Source: Anaerolineae bacterium (GTDB lineage Bacteria > Chloroflexota > Anaerolineae > Promineifilales > Promineifilaceae). Taken from it: DNA of 64,000 nucleotides. How positions within the stretch are numbered: the stretch's first letter is position 1; every line of letters begins with the position of its first letter. This document shows, one piece after another, positions 1 to 8,231 of this stretch. Under the pieces are notes generated by a model. It saw nothing but the letters and a program-made list of their open reading frames with translations, searched no databases and was not told where the DNA came from. The DNA lies in contig JAMLHW010000003.1 in assembly GCA_023954475.1 (NCBI GenBank), positions 62,001 through 126,000 of the forward strand, read 5' to 3'. A program made the translations under genes and the position numbers.

Positions 1-1747
1 CCTCTGTTCGTGATGGCAGCTTCGCCCAGACATCTGCGTCGGCTACATGCCAGCGACCTTGCCCATTGCGCCTTAAGCCGCCCCTTTCCTGCAATGCCGC
101 TACCAACTCTACTGTGAAAAGAGCGTGTCCCTGCGTCCGCTCAAAGATCATCTCGCGAACAGTCTCGTCCAAATCGTACTGTGCCGAATCCAACCACGCA
201 TTGACAAAGGAACGACCGTCGGCGCGATCCAGAGCCACTTCAATCTCGCCGCAATCTTGTGTTAGCTCGTGTACAAATCGAATAAGTGGATGGCGGTCGG
301 CGTCAGGTTGAGATGGCAGCAATTCTTCCGGCCGATAGCTCCCCAGCAATAGAATAGGATACCCGGCAATCTGCCGCCACAGATGAAAAAGCAGATCAAT
401 TGAGGCGTCGTCAATCCAATGCAGATCGTCCAGTAGCAGCAACAACGGGCCATGCTGGCTGAATTCCTGCAGGAAGCGCCCCATTTGCTGAAAAATCAGC
501 TCTTGAGCAGGGGAATTTGCATCTGTTACTGTTCTTGCATCCTCCGGCAGCAACGCGGGGTCAACCAACATGGTCATACAGTCCGGCGCTGCGCTTTGTA
601 ACAACTTCACGGCCGTTTGCCGTAGCTGCCAAAGGCGGTTGACTTGCGCTCGTGTCAGCGTACCGTTGCGCCACAATGGCTCAATGTCACCCACGGCCTG
701 CGCCAGCATGCTGCGAAATGGCAAATAAGGATTACCCGGTCCGGCATGCGCCTCACAGTTGCCAAAGAGAGGAATCAGAGATGGGAACTGCGCCTGTGCT
801 TGTCTGGCAAAAGTTCGCAGCAGGCTAGTCTTTCCACTTCCTGCTTCGCCTGTGACGAAGGCGATCCGCCCTTGCCCGACAACACTCTCATCAAGAAATC
901 CATGCAACCTGTCTAGTTCTACCTCCCGGGATACAAAAGGATGCGCAACGGTCGTTTGCGGTTCGGCCAGAAAAGCAGGCGGTAACTGCACCGGCGACAT
1001 TTCTGTTGCCCTGTCACGAATTTTGTTGTAAATCCGACGTGTTGCCGGCTCTGGCGGCACGCCGATCTCGGTCACCAACTGCTGCTCAAACTCTTCGTAG
1101 TGGGTCAGAGCTGTGTTACGCTGCCCTGTCTGCACCAGCAATCGCAACAATTGGCGTTGGCCTGGCTCATACCACGGTTCGATGCAGACCTGCTGCCACG
1201 CATAGCCTATGGCTGTTTCTAACTGGTGATGGGCTTCGTAGTACGTAGTGAGTTCGTGGAACAAATGCAGTTGTTGACGCTGTAATGCCTCTCGTTTGAG
1301 CAGAACCCATTCTTCAAAGGCGATGCTGTCGCTGATGGAGAATCCTTCCAGAAAAGGGCCTCTGACCAGCGCTACGGCTTTCTCCATTTCTGCAAGGCTC
1401 GGCACCGCATCACTTAGCAGTTGCTCAAATTGAACCGCGTCGATAATAGCGTCTGCTGCACGGTTGAATTGGAGAGTCTGGCGGGTGATGTGTAGGTAGT
1501 GGGCGTCTTCATCATCAATCAGTTGCCGACAATTGGCCAGGGCACGGCGCAAATTCGCCCGTGCCTTCTTCTCTGGCTGTCCGGGCCACAGTAGCGCTGC
1601 CAGCGTCTCCCTGCGTAGTGGCCGATCCGCTTCCAACGCCAGGTAGACTAGTAAGGCGCGCACTTTATCGGAAAGAAAGCCAGAGCCTGAGGCGTGTGCG
1701 GTCGTGATTTCCAATGGCCCAAGAGTGGAGATGACAAGCTTTGTCAC
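1..1747 (-). CDS. BTAD (SARP-like) transcriptional regulator with AAA ATPase domain, C-terminus cut by window edge
   Basis: The reverse strand reads open without a stop from a GTG at 1747, preceded by GGAGGG seven bases upstream, to the left edge (582 codons seen). The N-terminal ~95 residues look like the winged-helix DNA-binding domain of SARP/AfsR regulators (LLVYLALEADRPLRRETLA, then LLWPGQPEKKARANLRRAL). Residues ~100-245 match a bacterial transcriptional activator (BTAD) TPR-like domain. An AAA/NACHT-like ATPase follows with Walker A GEAGSGKTSLL near residue 300 and Walker B LLLLLDDLHWID near residue 440. Such proteins usually end in TPR or LuxR-type segments, which would lie beyond the edge. 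It probably senses a signal and controls nearby genes; the target is unknown. The gene contains no TCGGCCGA palindrome, unlike most of the window, which may mean recent acquisition. Confidence 0.88.
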   Translation of the reverse strand, partial: MTKLVISTLGPLEITTAHASGSGFLSDKVRALLVYLALEADRPLRRETLAALLWPGQPEKKARANLRRALANCRQLIDDEDAHYLHITRQTLQFNRAADAIIDAVQFEQLLSDAVPSLAEMEKAVALVRGPFLEGFSISDSIAFEEWVLLKREALQRQQLHLFHELTTYYEAHHQLETAIGYAWQQVCIEPWYEPGQRQLLRLLVQTGQRNTALTHYEEFEQQLVTEIGVPPEPATRRIYNKIRDRATEMSPVQLPPAFLAEPQTTVAHPFVSREVELDRLHGFLDESVVGQGRIAFVTGEAGSGKTSLLRTFARQAQAQFPSLIPLFGNCEAHAGPGNPYLPFRSMLAQAVGDIEPLWRNGTLTRAQVNRLWQLRQTAVKLLQSAAPDCMTMLVDPALLPEDARTVTDANSPAQELIFQQMGRFLQEFSQHGPLLLLLDDLHWIDDASIDLLFHLWRQIAGYPILLLGSYRPEELLPSQPDADRHPLIRFVHELTQDCGEIEVALDRADGRSFVNAWLDSAQYDLDETVREMIFERTQGHALFTVELVAALQERGGLRRNGQGRWHVADADVWAKLPSRTE

Positions 1748-1997
1748 GTTTATACCCTCCACGGACAGTGTACCTCCAAATCAAGAAGATGACCATGCGC
1801 ACATCCATCTAAACGGGATTCGTTGGCAATCCAGAAGGATACTGGACGATTTCTTAACGCTATTTTGGTATGGTGATGGAGAATAACCGTGTCGTTGACA
1901 AGGTTTACGCACTCGGTGGGAACATGGAATGAATGGCACAATCACAATCGTGATAGTACCAGACGAAAGTATGTACCTCTTGTAATTGAGTTGGGCA

Positions 1998-2201
1998 ATG
2001 GGAACAGAGAAAGCAACCTACCGTTCATTTCTACTGCGATTGTGGCAGGTGGAACAAAACGGAGATCGATTGTGGCGCTGTTCGCTGGAGGAAACTGGCA
2101 CGTGCCGGCAGCGCAATTTTGCTGATTTGGAGGCGTTGTTTGGCTATTTAAGCGCTGAAACGAACGTGCCGCCTCCTGCTCGAGAGGAGACTAAGCGATG
2201 A
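1998..2201 (+). CDS. Small conserved protein (67 aa), first gene of a two-gene unit
   Basis: A short frame with the core YRSFLLRLWQVEQNGDRLWR followed by SLEETGT and LEALFGYL. I recognise this pattern (FLLRLW...WR.SLE...F..LEALF.FL) as a small protein family common in Chloroflexota, with no known function. The ATG at 1998 is chosen; an in-frame TTG lies at 1986. Its TGA overlaps the ATG of the next gene (ATGA at 2198-2201), so the two are probably translationally coupled. It faces away from the BTAD regulator across about 250 bases that must hold both promoters; no convincing -35/-10 pair is visible there. No signal peptide or membrane segment is present. Confidence 0.6.
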   Translation: MGTEKATYRSFLLRLWQVEQNGDRLWRCSLEETGTCRQRNFADLEALFGYLSAETNVPPPAREETKR

Positions 2202-3889
2202 AGAAACTAGTTTGTTTTTTGGTGATTCTATTCATCTTGCTCAGTGGTTGTGGTGGGGACAGTAGCGATACGAATTCAGCGGCTACTGATCCGGCTGAAT
2301 CTCCAGCTACAGCAACGGTCGTGCCCACGCCTACCCCTATGCCGGAGCCAACCGAGGCTGTCGCTTTGATCACTTCGGCCGAAAATATGACCGGCATCTG
2401 GTCAGGAACCTTGGCAGGCGAAACCGGATACGTCATGTACACGGCAGATGGTCGCTACATGGTCGCACTTTCACAGGACGCATTAGCCTCAGCGCCCCGC
2501 GTATCTGGTGAATATTGGTTTGAAGACAACCAAATTCACCTGCGCGATCTGGAAAATGTCGGACATTGGACTCCGTGTGATACGGAAACCGTTGGCGTCT
2601 ACGATGTAGTTGACCTGGGCGATGGACGGGTCACGTTCCAGATGGTTGTTGATGAATGCGGCGACAGCGGGTTTACCCGCAGCTACTTATTCACCAACAT
2701 GATGCAGAAGTGGATTTCAGAGCCGGTCGAGGTAACCGTGCCGGAGTCATCGGCTATGCCGGAATCGGCGGACACGACAATGCCTGAGTTGGCGGCAGAT
2801 CTGCAAGACATCGCCGATACTTGGGACAACCAGAACGGCGTGCCTGGCGTGATTCTGTTAGTCGATGCGCCGGATTTGGACTTCAAGTGGCAGGGTGCAG
2901 CCGGCATGGCTAATCCGGAGGAGGGAGAGCCTATGTTGCCCGGCGATCAATTCATCATCTCCAGCATGACGAAGATGATTACGGCCGCGACCGTCATGAA
3001 GTTGGTTGAGCAAGGTGACCTGGCGTTGGATGATCCCATCAGCCTCTACCTGCCGGCCGAGCTTGTTTCGCGGCTCCTTGTGCTGGACGGCGAATCATAC
3101 GGCGACGCCATCACGGTGCGCCAACTGCTCAACCATACCAGTGGCCTGGGTGACTTCTCGAACGGCGAAGACGCCGACGGCAACAGGCTACCTGATTTCA
3201 AGGATCTGGTTCTGAATGAGCCGGACACGATCTGGGATGGATCGATGGTGCTGGAGTGGGCCATCGCCAACGCGCCGCCGGTGGCCCGGCCGGGAGAGAC
3301 TTTCAACTACAGCGACACCAACTACCAGTTGCTGGGCATGATTATCGAATCGACCTCGGGACTGGCGCTACACGACGCCTATCGCCAGTTCATCTTTGAA
3401 CCTCTGGGGATGGACCACACCTATTTTGAGTTTTGGGAAGCAGTCATTCCCGGTCCGGACGGCCGGAGCGTCAGCAACGCCTATTACTATGGAAACCTAT
3501 GGAATGAGCTAGATAGTCATTCCTATGAGTGGGGTTCGGGCGGGCTTGTGTCAACGGCCGCTGATATGAACACGTTTCTTTGGGCCTGGGTAAACGACGA
3601 TCTGTTTGCCGATCCGGCCAGCAAAGAGTCAATGATGGAATGGGTCGAAACGGCCGATGCAGGCGTTTATTACGGGTTGGGCATCTACCGCTTCGTGCTT
3701 GACGATTGGGATATTCCTGGTCTAGGCGAAATGCTAGGGCACGACGGCCTATTCAACAGCCAGGCTTTTTATTGGCCGGAGAAAAACGCGACCATCGTGG
3801 GGACCCTGAATTCAAATGAACCGCGGCTGGGGTACATTGGCATGATGATAGAGGTGATGACAGCCGTTGCGGAACACACAGCACCATAG
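2198..3889 (+). CDS. Serine hydrolase lipoprotein (beta-lactamase class C / penicillin-binding-like family)
   Basis: The 563-residue product starts with a lipoprotein signal peptide ending in the lipobox LSGC (Cys18), then a Pro/Thr linker. Residues ~55-170 form a beta-rich domain of a lipocalin-like type (GIWSGTLAGETGYVMYTADG). The C-terminal half is a class C beta-lactamase-type serine hydrolase: SMTK at 256-259 supplies the nucleophile and lysine, YSDTN at 371 the tyrosine motif, and HDG at 515-517 the third motif. Members act on D-Ala peptides, esters or beta-lactams; the substrate cannot be read from sequence. The protein should sit outside the membrane, lipid-anchored. It is coupled to the small upstream gene by an ATGA overlap; GAGAGGA upstream is a good ribosome site. 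Confidence 0.88.
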   Translation: MKKLVCFLVILFILLSGCGGDSSDTNSAATDPAESPATATVVPTPTPMPEPTEAVALITSAENMTGIWSGTLAGETGYVMYTADGRYMVALSQDALASAPRVSGEYWFEDNQIHLRDLENVGHWTPCDTETVGVYDVVDLGDGRVTFQMVVDECGDSGFTRSYLFTNMMQKWISEPVEVTVPESSAMPESADTTMPELAADLQDIADTWDNQNGVPGVILLVDAPDLDFKWQGAAGMANPEEGEPMLPGDQFIISSMTKMITAATVMKLVEQGDLALDDPISLYLPAELVSRLLVLDGESYGDAITVRQLLNHTSGLGDFSNGEDADGNRLPDFKDLVLNEPDTIWDGSMVLEWAIANAPPVARPGETFNYSDTNYQLLGMIIESTSGLALHDAYRQFIFEPLGMDHTYFEFWEAVIPGPDGRSVSNAYYYGNLWNELDSHSYEWGSGGLVSTAADMNTFLWAWVNDDLFADPASKESMMEWVETADAGVYYGLGIYRFVLDDWDIPGLGEMLGHDGLFNSQAFYWPEKNATIVGTLNSNEPRLGYIGMMIEVMTAVAEHTAP

Positions 3890-4238
3890 TGTGAGGACGC
3901 ATGCCATCGACAAAAGTATTGGCGATTCAAGAGGAATAGACATAGACAGATATTGGATATGCTATCGTGTACGTAGCCTTCGGTTATGGAATGGCATTGT
4001 GAATGTGATCTCCGTTCGCTGTGCTCACATCCGTGAGGTCGCAAACTTGAGTCCCTTATGCCCATGGAAAAAGCCCTCTACTGTAGAGGGCTTTCGTGGT
4101 TGATTTCTCTTCAATCTTCCCTCGCCTGTAAGTCGGGAAGATTTTCTGGCACATTTGCTCCGAGAAGCAGTCCTCAAGCTGCCGGATCAGTTCCGTTCGC
4201 CTGATTCGTGGCATCTGCGTGCCGATTCTGCAAGTGTT
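3890..4238. other. Intergenic stretch between convergent genes
   Basis: About 350 bases between the serine hydrolase and the leftward sulfur operon. It holds one clear hairpin terminator (4070-4093). Otherwise no coding pattern, RNA gene or repeat is recognisable. There is no TCGGCCGA palindrome. Confidence 0.6.
4070..4093. terminator. Hairpin terminator between convergent operons
   Basis: AGCCCTCTA and TAGAGGGCT form a 9-bp stem around a CTG loop, flanked by A-rich sequence on the left and TTT on the right, so it could stop transcription from both sides. Confidence 0.7.
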
Positions 4239-4739
4239 CTAAATAAAGATAATCTGTGCGTCTTCACTTAATTCCATGAAGTCAGTTGCGCCGACGATGC
4301 CCTCGACACCTTCATACAAATCTTCTTCGTGCAGTTGGAACATGTCTGTCGATAAACGGCATGCATAGAGCTTGCCGCCGGCGTCTGTGATCATCTCTAG
4401 AAATTCCGGAATTTCGGGGAACTCCAGCTTGTCCATTTCCTTTTTGATCATTGATGTCGCCATATTGGTCATGCCCGGAAAACCGGCCACCGCGTTGGGA
4501 ATGCCAATGGTACGGTTGCCGAAATTCATCTTGTGCGGATTGCCGATAGGCGTGAACTTGAGGTTGCTCATCTCACGCTTGGTGATCATATCCAGTCCCC
4601 AGAACGTGAAGAAAATCGTCACGTCAATCCCTTCCATCAAGGCGGCGTTCGCCAATACTAGACCCGGATATGCCATATCAAGCGTACCCTTTGAACAAAT
4701 AATGCATAATTTGCGATCAGTTTCTTTTTCGTCCCACAT
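4239..4739 (-). CDS. DsrE/DsrF-like sulfur-handling protein (DsrE2 type)
   Basis: The 166-residue soluble protein begins with a Rossmann-like strand carrying paired cysteines (LCIICSKGTLDMAYPGLVLA; Cys12 and Cys15), then EGIDVTIFFTFWGLDMI, which is typical of the DsrE2 / peroxiredoxin-associated DsrE group. A further cysteine lies in KLYACRLSTDMF. Family members bind and pass on sulfane sulfur. It is the last gene of a leftward operon with TusE, DUF1641 and an SQR homologue, so a role in handling sulfur released by sulfide oxidation is likely. GAGGTG lies in front of the ATG. The exact acceptor is unknown. Confidence 0.85.
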   Translation of the reverse strand: MWDEKETDRKLCIICSKGTLDMAYPGLVLANAALMEGIDVTIFFTFWGLDMITKREMSNLKFTPIGNPHKMNFGNRTIGIPNAVAGFPGMTNMATSMIKKEMDKLEFPEIPEFLEMITDAGGKLYACRLSTDMFQLHEEDLYEGVEGIVGATDFMELSEDAQIIFI

Positions 4740-4792
4740 GATGTCACCTCGTTTGTCGTAGTTGGTACTGTTGTGTCAACAGGCTGTCGTTG

Positions 4793-5110
4793 CTAAATAC
4801 AGCCATGTGGTTTGCCTAATCCGGAGACGTAGGCAATCTTTTTGGCCGGCTTTTTCGGGAACAATTCGTACAGGTCCTTTGTCGGCACGCCGGCGGCTAC
4901 TTTGAGACGACGCAGCGTGGGTGCTTCGCCTCGCTCGTCAAAGTCAGAGCGTGAAAACTCGATTACTTGCCAGTGTGATGCCGTCAATTCATCGATACCG
5001 ACTTCGTGTGCCAATTCCTGGGCCACATCTTTATCCCAATCTTGCGGGTTGGCCAGGAAGCCATCTTCATCAAATTCAATTGTTTTGCCTGCAATTTCTC
5101 GACTTGTCAT
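4793..5110 (-). CDS. TusE/DsrC/DsvC family sulfur relay protein
   Basis: At 105 residues this is the usual length for TusE/DsrC. FDEDGFLANPQDWDKDVAQE, the central HWQVIEFSR, and the C-terminal GLGKPHGCI are diagnostic. The conserved near-C-terminal cysteine (Cys104) is present, but the second cysteine about ten residues upstream, which true DsrC proteins use to form a trisulfide with sulfite reductase, is replaced (PAKKIAYVSG). It is therefore TusE-like, a single-thiol sulfur carrier rather than a DsrAB partner; no dsrAB is in the window. Its neighbours suggest it receives sulfur from the DsrE-like protein or the SQR homologue. Confidence 0.88.
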   Translation of the reverse strand: MTSREIAGKTIEFDEDGFLANPQDWDKDVAQELAHEVGIDELTASHWQVIEFSRSDFDERGEAPTLRRLKVAAGVPTKDLYELFPKKPAKKIAYVSGLGKPHGCI

Positions 5111-5168
5111 GGTTTAGTTCTCCAAAAGGTTATAGTTTGATCGGGTGAGTTTGTTTTCTCATCCCTGA

Positions 5169-5864
5169 TTATGTGTCAGACATCGTTTTTAAGACGTTGA
5201 GTGTTTTGCTCAACCCACGTCGTACGCCGGGATCGTTGAGCTGGCGCATAATGGCGAAGAGGGAGGGAGTTTCGGCCGAATCCTCTTCTGTCAATTCTAT
5301 TACCGAACTTCTCAGCAGACGCATCAGTTCCGGCTGCGTCATTTCCTTGAGCGTATCCAGAATCAGCACGATGTTCTCACCCAACTGTTCAATGTCGTCC
5401 TCGGTGTAATTGGTCACAATTCGATCGAGGATGCCCATGCCGCCAGCTACAAACGTAAAGTAGCCTTTGCGCTCCATCTCGTCCAAACGCGCCATTACGG
5501 TCACAAACGCATCCTGCGACAATGGGCTGAGATCACTACCCAACTCGACCAGACTCTCAAACTGATCGAGCATTTGCTCCAAGTTGCGCGTATTGCGTAA
5601 CAGCCGCTTGAACAGGTGCAAAATGTCTTCAAGCTGGACATGAGGCTCGATCTCTTCCAATTGCGTTACGGTTAACCGGTACATATCCATCGCGATCGGC
5701 GTCATATCTTGCTTCAGTTCTGACCATTCCAACCGAGCCTGCTGCTGTGCCCGCGCTTCTTCGGCGAGAAATGCAACTTGTGCGGTCAGCGCGTCGATCT
5801 TGCGATTGAGATCAGCGATGGTTTCAGATTCGGCCGATATGGGATTTATCACCAACGTATCCAT
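5169..5864 (-). CDS. DUF1641 domain protein
   Basis: The 231-residue soluble, mainly helical protein starts with a likely coiled coil (residues ~15-50, IADLNRKIDALTAQVAFLAE). Its middle, with GYFTFVAGGMGILDRIVTNY, matches DUF1641, a family often found next to sulfide:quinone oxidoreductases and formate dehydrogenase-type genes. The function is unknown; a membrane-associated or scaffolding partner of the oxidoreductase has been suggested from gene order only. The start lies 9 bases after the SQR stop, so the two are surely cotranscribed. Confidence 0.8.
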   Translation of the reverse strand: MDTLVINPISAESETIADLNRKIDALTAQVAFLAEEARAQQQARLEWSELKQDMTPIAMDMYRLTVTQLEEIEPHVQLEDILHLFKRLLRNTRNLEQMLDQFESLVELGSDLSPLSQDAFVTVMARLDEMERKGYFTFVAGGMGILDRIVTNYTEDDIEQLGENIVLILDTLKEMTQPELMRLLRSSVIELTEEDSAETPSLFAIMRQLNDPGVRRGLSKTLNVLKTMSDT

Positions 5865-5873
5865 GCCAACCTC

Positions 5874-7106
5874 CTAATTCCATTTGCCGGCCATCGACAT
5901 CTGCGACGTGATCGGCATTTCCTTGCCCTTGAGCAAAATATTCCAATACATCCAACGGAACATCATTTTGCCCCAATGGTTCATTTCCGATTCCTGCAGC
6001 AAAGAGAATGGACCAACGCCAGGCAACGGGAATTTGCCCGGCAGCGGCTCAACATCGTAGTTAAAGTCGATCAAAATGCCTTTGCCGAAGCCGGATTCGA
6101 TGTAGCAGTTCGCATGGCCGTCAAACTGATGCGTCATTTCCAGCCCATCGATATAGCGCAGGAAATTTTCAGTCCATGTTTCAACTGCGAAATGGGCGAC
6201 CGAACCAGCTTTGGATGTCGGCAGCGCTGCTGCATCGCCGAGGGCAAAAATGTTGTCATAATCAGCGTGCACAAATGTGTGTTTGTCAACCGGCACATGG
6301 TTCAATTCGTCGCCCAAACCGGACTGTGCGATCATTTCAGCGCCCATGTTGACGGGAATTGTCACCAGCATATCGTATGGCACTTCATTTTCATCATACG
6401 ACCGCAATACCTTCGCATCCTGATCCACGCCTTCTGCATAGAAATCGGTAACGAGGTGAACATTTTTGCGCTCCAGAATATCGCCGAGCAACGCACCGGC
6501 ACGTGGCTTGGTGAACGCACCCGGCAGCGGTGTGACAAAGGTGATATCAACTTTGTCGCGCAAACCCTGTTCATGGAACCACCAATCAGCCAGGAAGACG
6601 AATTCCAGTGGTGCAACCGGACATTTGAACGGCATTTCCATGATGTTGACAACCAGTCGCCCGCCATCCCAATACCGGAGCCGCTTGGCGAGCGTTACTG
6701 CGCCGCTGTGCGTATAGAATTCATGAATCGTATCGCCCCAGCCCGGCCCTTCTAGCCCCGGAGTTTCTTCCGGCACAGGACGCGTCCCGGTGGCGATGAC
6801 GAGGTAATCGTATTCCAGATAGCGACTGTCTTTGGCCAAACGAACCCGATTCTTTTCCGGTTCGATTTGTTCAATGGGAGACATGATCAAATTGACACCG
6901 GCGGGAATGTAGTTGCGTTTTGGTTTGATGACATCGTTAGGACCATAGATGCCGAACGGGATAAACAGGAATCCAGGCTGATAGTAATGAGTTTCATCTT
7001 GATCGACGATGGTGATGTCCCATTCGAGCAGATCGAGATGGTGAATCATTTTGTTAGCAACCATTGTGCCGGCGGTTCCTGCACCTAAAATCAATAATTT
7101 TTTCAT
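5874..7106 (-). CDS. Sulfide:quinone oxidoreductase-like FAD flavoprotein
   Basis: The 410-residue protein starts with the FAD-binding LLILGAGTAGT and has a second dinucleotide region (YDYLVIATGTRPVPEETPGL) and the C-terminal FAD motif NIFALGDAAALPTSKAG. Only two cysteines occur, Cys162 in FKCPVAPLEF and Cys334 in GHANCYIESG; they align with the redox-active pair of SQRs. Family members oxidise sulfide to polysulfide and reduce quinone at the membrane. The ATG at 7106 is chosen because AAAGGAG lies nine bases before it; an in-frame TTG further out lies inside that site. It is the first enzyme gene after the regulator. A flavocytochrome or related disulfide reductase is the alternative. Confidence 0.87.
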   Translation of the reverse strand: MKKLLILGAGTAGTMVANKMIHHLDLLEWDITIVDQDETHYYQPGFLFIPFGIYGPNDVIKPKRNYIPAGVNLIMSPIEQIEPEKNRVRLAKDSRYLEYDYLVIATGTRPVPEETPGLEGPGWGDTIHEFYTHSGAVTLAKRLRYWDGGRLVVNIMEMPFKCPVAPLEFVFLADWWFHEQGLRDKVDITFVTPLPGAFTKPRAGALLGDILERKNVHLVTDFYAEGVDQDAKVLRSYDENEVPYDMLVTIPVNMGAEMIAQSGLGDELNHVPVDKHTFVHADYDNIFALGDAAALPTSKAGSVAHFAVETWTENFLRYIDGLEMTHQFDGHANCYIESGFGKGILIDFNYDVEPLPGKFPLPGVGPFSLLQESEMNHWGKMMFRWMYWNILLKGKEMPITSQMSMAGKWN

Positions 7107-7168
7107 CTGATTGGCTCCTTTAGACAAGAGGTGAAAGTGGAAAAGCGTGATTTTTCACCCATCATCCT

Positions 7169-7888
7169 TCATCCTTTCAATATGGTGCGCTCGCTGGCAA
7201 TGTGTGACACGATGTCAGCAATGCGCTGAATGAGTGCGAGGACGTGGTCGCGTTCCGCACTGGTCAAATGGTAAACGTCATCGAGGTGTGGCTGAAGTAG
7301 ATCGACTGTTACGCCGAGTTTGTGTGCCATGTTATCCAGTTGCGTACCTGTTGGCGGCCAGTTGTCCGGCGCAAGTCCGCCGACAAATACCATACCCTCC
7401 AGTGAGCTGCCCACGCGAATCAATCCGCGTGCGCACAGTAAGCCCAAAGAACTGTGGGTGAATGTCGGCGCAATAACGGGTTTTGCAGCCATTTCGTGCC
7501 AATGATCGACGCATGTTTGCCACACTTGCGGGTAGGCATGTAGCGCAGTGAACAGGCCGCAGGGATTGCTCGGCTCGGTGATCGGATTGCCCTGCATATC
7601 GGTCATAATGATCATCACGTCGAGTGCATCGGCGAATCCGTCTTGCACCAGTTGGACGCAATCGAGCGGCAAAATGTCGTGTAGACGACTGCTGGAAGTC
7701 GACTGGTTGTTGTGTTGAGCAACTGTGTTTTTATTGCCGAGCAGAGTGTGGATTTCGGCCGAATCAAATCGCCATTGCCGACCAACTTTAACAGCCGGGA
7801 TGCGCCCGTCTTCAGCCATGCGGTATACCGTTGAGCGATCTACCAGAAGAATTTCCTGAACATCTTTGGCTGTAAGCAATGTTGACAT
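7169..7888 (-). CDS. Excisionase-type HTH regulator with PocR sensory domain
   Basis: The N-terminus (LLTAKDVQEILLVDRSTVYR) is an excisionase/MerR-like helix-turn-helix of residues ~3-50. After a Ser/Asn-rich linker, residues ~75-235 match the PocR ligand-binding domain, including the hallmark SNPCGLF and a later Cys in LLCARGLIRVG. PocR domains bind small ligands or metals. The ATG at 7888 has GGATCGGA upstream; the frame stays open for another 57 codons with an odd His/Met-rich stretch (MHAMHMHHMHSM), which I judge to be operator DNA rather than protein. It lies 62 bases upstream of the SQR gene, same strand, and most likely controls this sulfur operon and itself. Confidence 0.82.
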   Translation of the reverse strand: MSTLLTAKDVQEILLVDRSTVYRMAEDGRIPAVKVGRQWRFDSAEIHTLLGNKNTVAQHNNQSTSSSRLHDILPLDCVQLVQDGFADALDVMIIMTDMQGNPITEPSNPCGLFTALHAYPQVWQTCVDHWHEMAAKPVIAPTFTHSSLGLLCARGLIRVGSSLEGMVFVGGLAPDNWPPTGTQLDNMAHKLGVTVDLLQPHLDDVYHLTSAERDHVLALIQRIADIVSHIASERTILKG

Positions 7889-8231
7889 CGATTCCGATCC
7901 ATTTGTGAAATAATGAACAAGTATAGATGGAATGATACGGGTGCAGAACGGGTAGCAACAGTGACTTTCGGCCGAATCGCGTATGACAAATGTCACATCC
8001 TGCATACTATGCATGTGATGCATGTGCATGGCGTGCATTTTGTCGGTGCAAACTCCCATGTGGCCGCAGCGTTTTCGGTCAGTATCCGCACTTGAACCTC
8101 AATTCAATGCATATCAGAAACTCCTCAGACGCACTCGTAACAATTTTCACAAACAGTTGACAGAGTTATACTAGCGGATGGTGTCCGGTACTTATGCCGG
8201 TTTGACTACGTACTAATTCAAGGAAAATCTC
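7889..8231. other. Divergent control region between PocR-type regulator and RND transporter
   Basis: 343 bases. It contains TGACA-AA-TGTCA, five TGCAT repeats, one TCGGCCGA (7968), and further right TTGACA (8157-8162) and TATACT (8167-8172), which are too close together to form one promoter. AAGGA precedes the RND start at 8232. No small gene is convincing. Confidence 0.55.
7984..8038. promoter_or_regulatory. Candidate operator: inverted repeat plus five TGCAT repeats
   Basis: TGACA (7984-7988) and TGTCA (7991-7995) form a 5-bp inverted repeat with a 2-base centre. It is followed by TGCAT at 8001, 8010, 8019, 8025 and 8034, two of them within the palindrome ATGCAT. Spacings of 9, 9, 6 and 9 bases suggest ordered protein binding. 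The PocR-type regulator is the obvious candidate binder. The role is inferred from position only. Confidence 0.45.

Noticed and set aside
5778-6755. 325-codon open frame on the + strand opposite the SQR-like gene
   Set aside because: It is antisense to a clear FAD flavoprotein and has no recognisable domain; the codon bias of the real gene leaves the opposite frame open.
7889-8059. 57-residue His/Met/Cys-rich N-terminal extension of the PocR-type regulator
   Set aside because: The internal ATG at 7888 has a ribosome site and gives the normal N-terminus; the extension is better read as operator DNA, though this is not proven.
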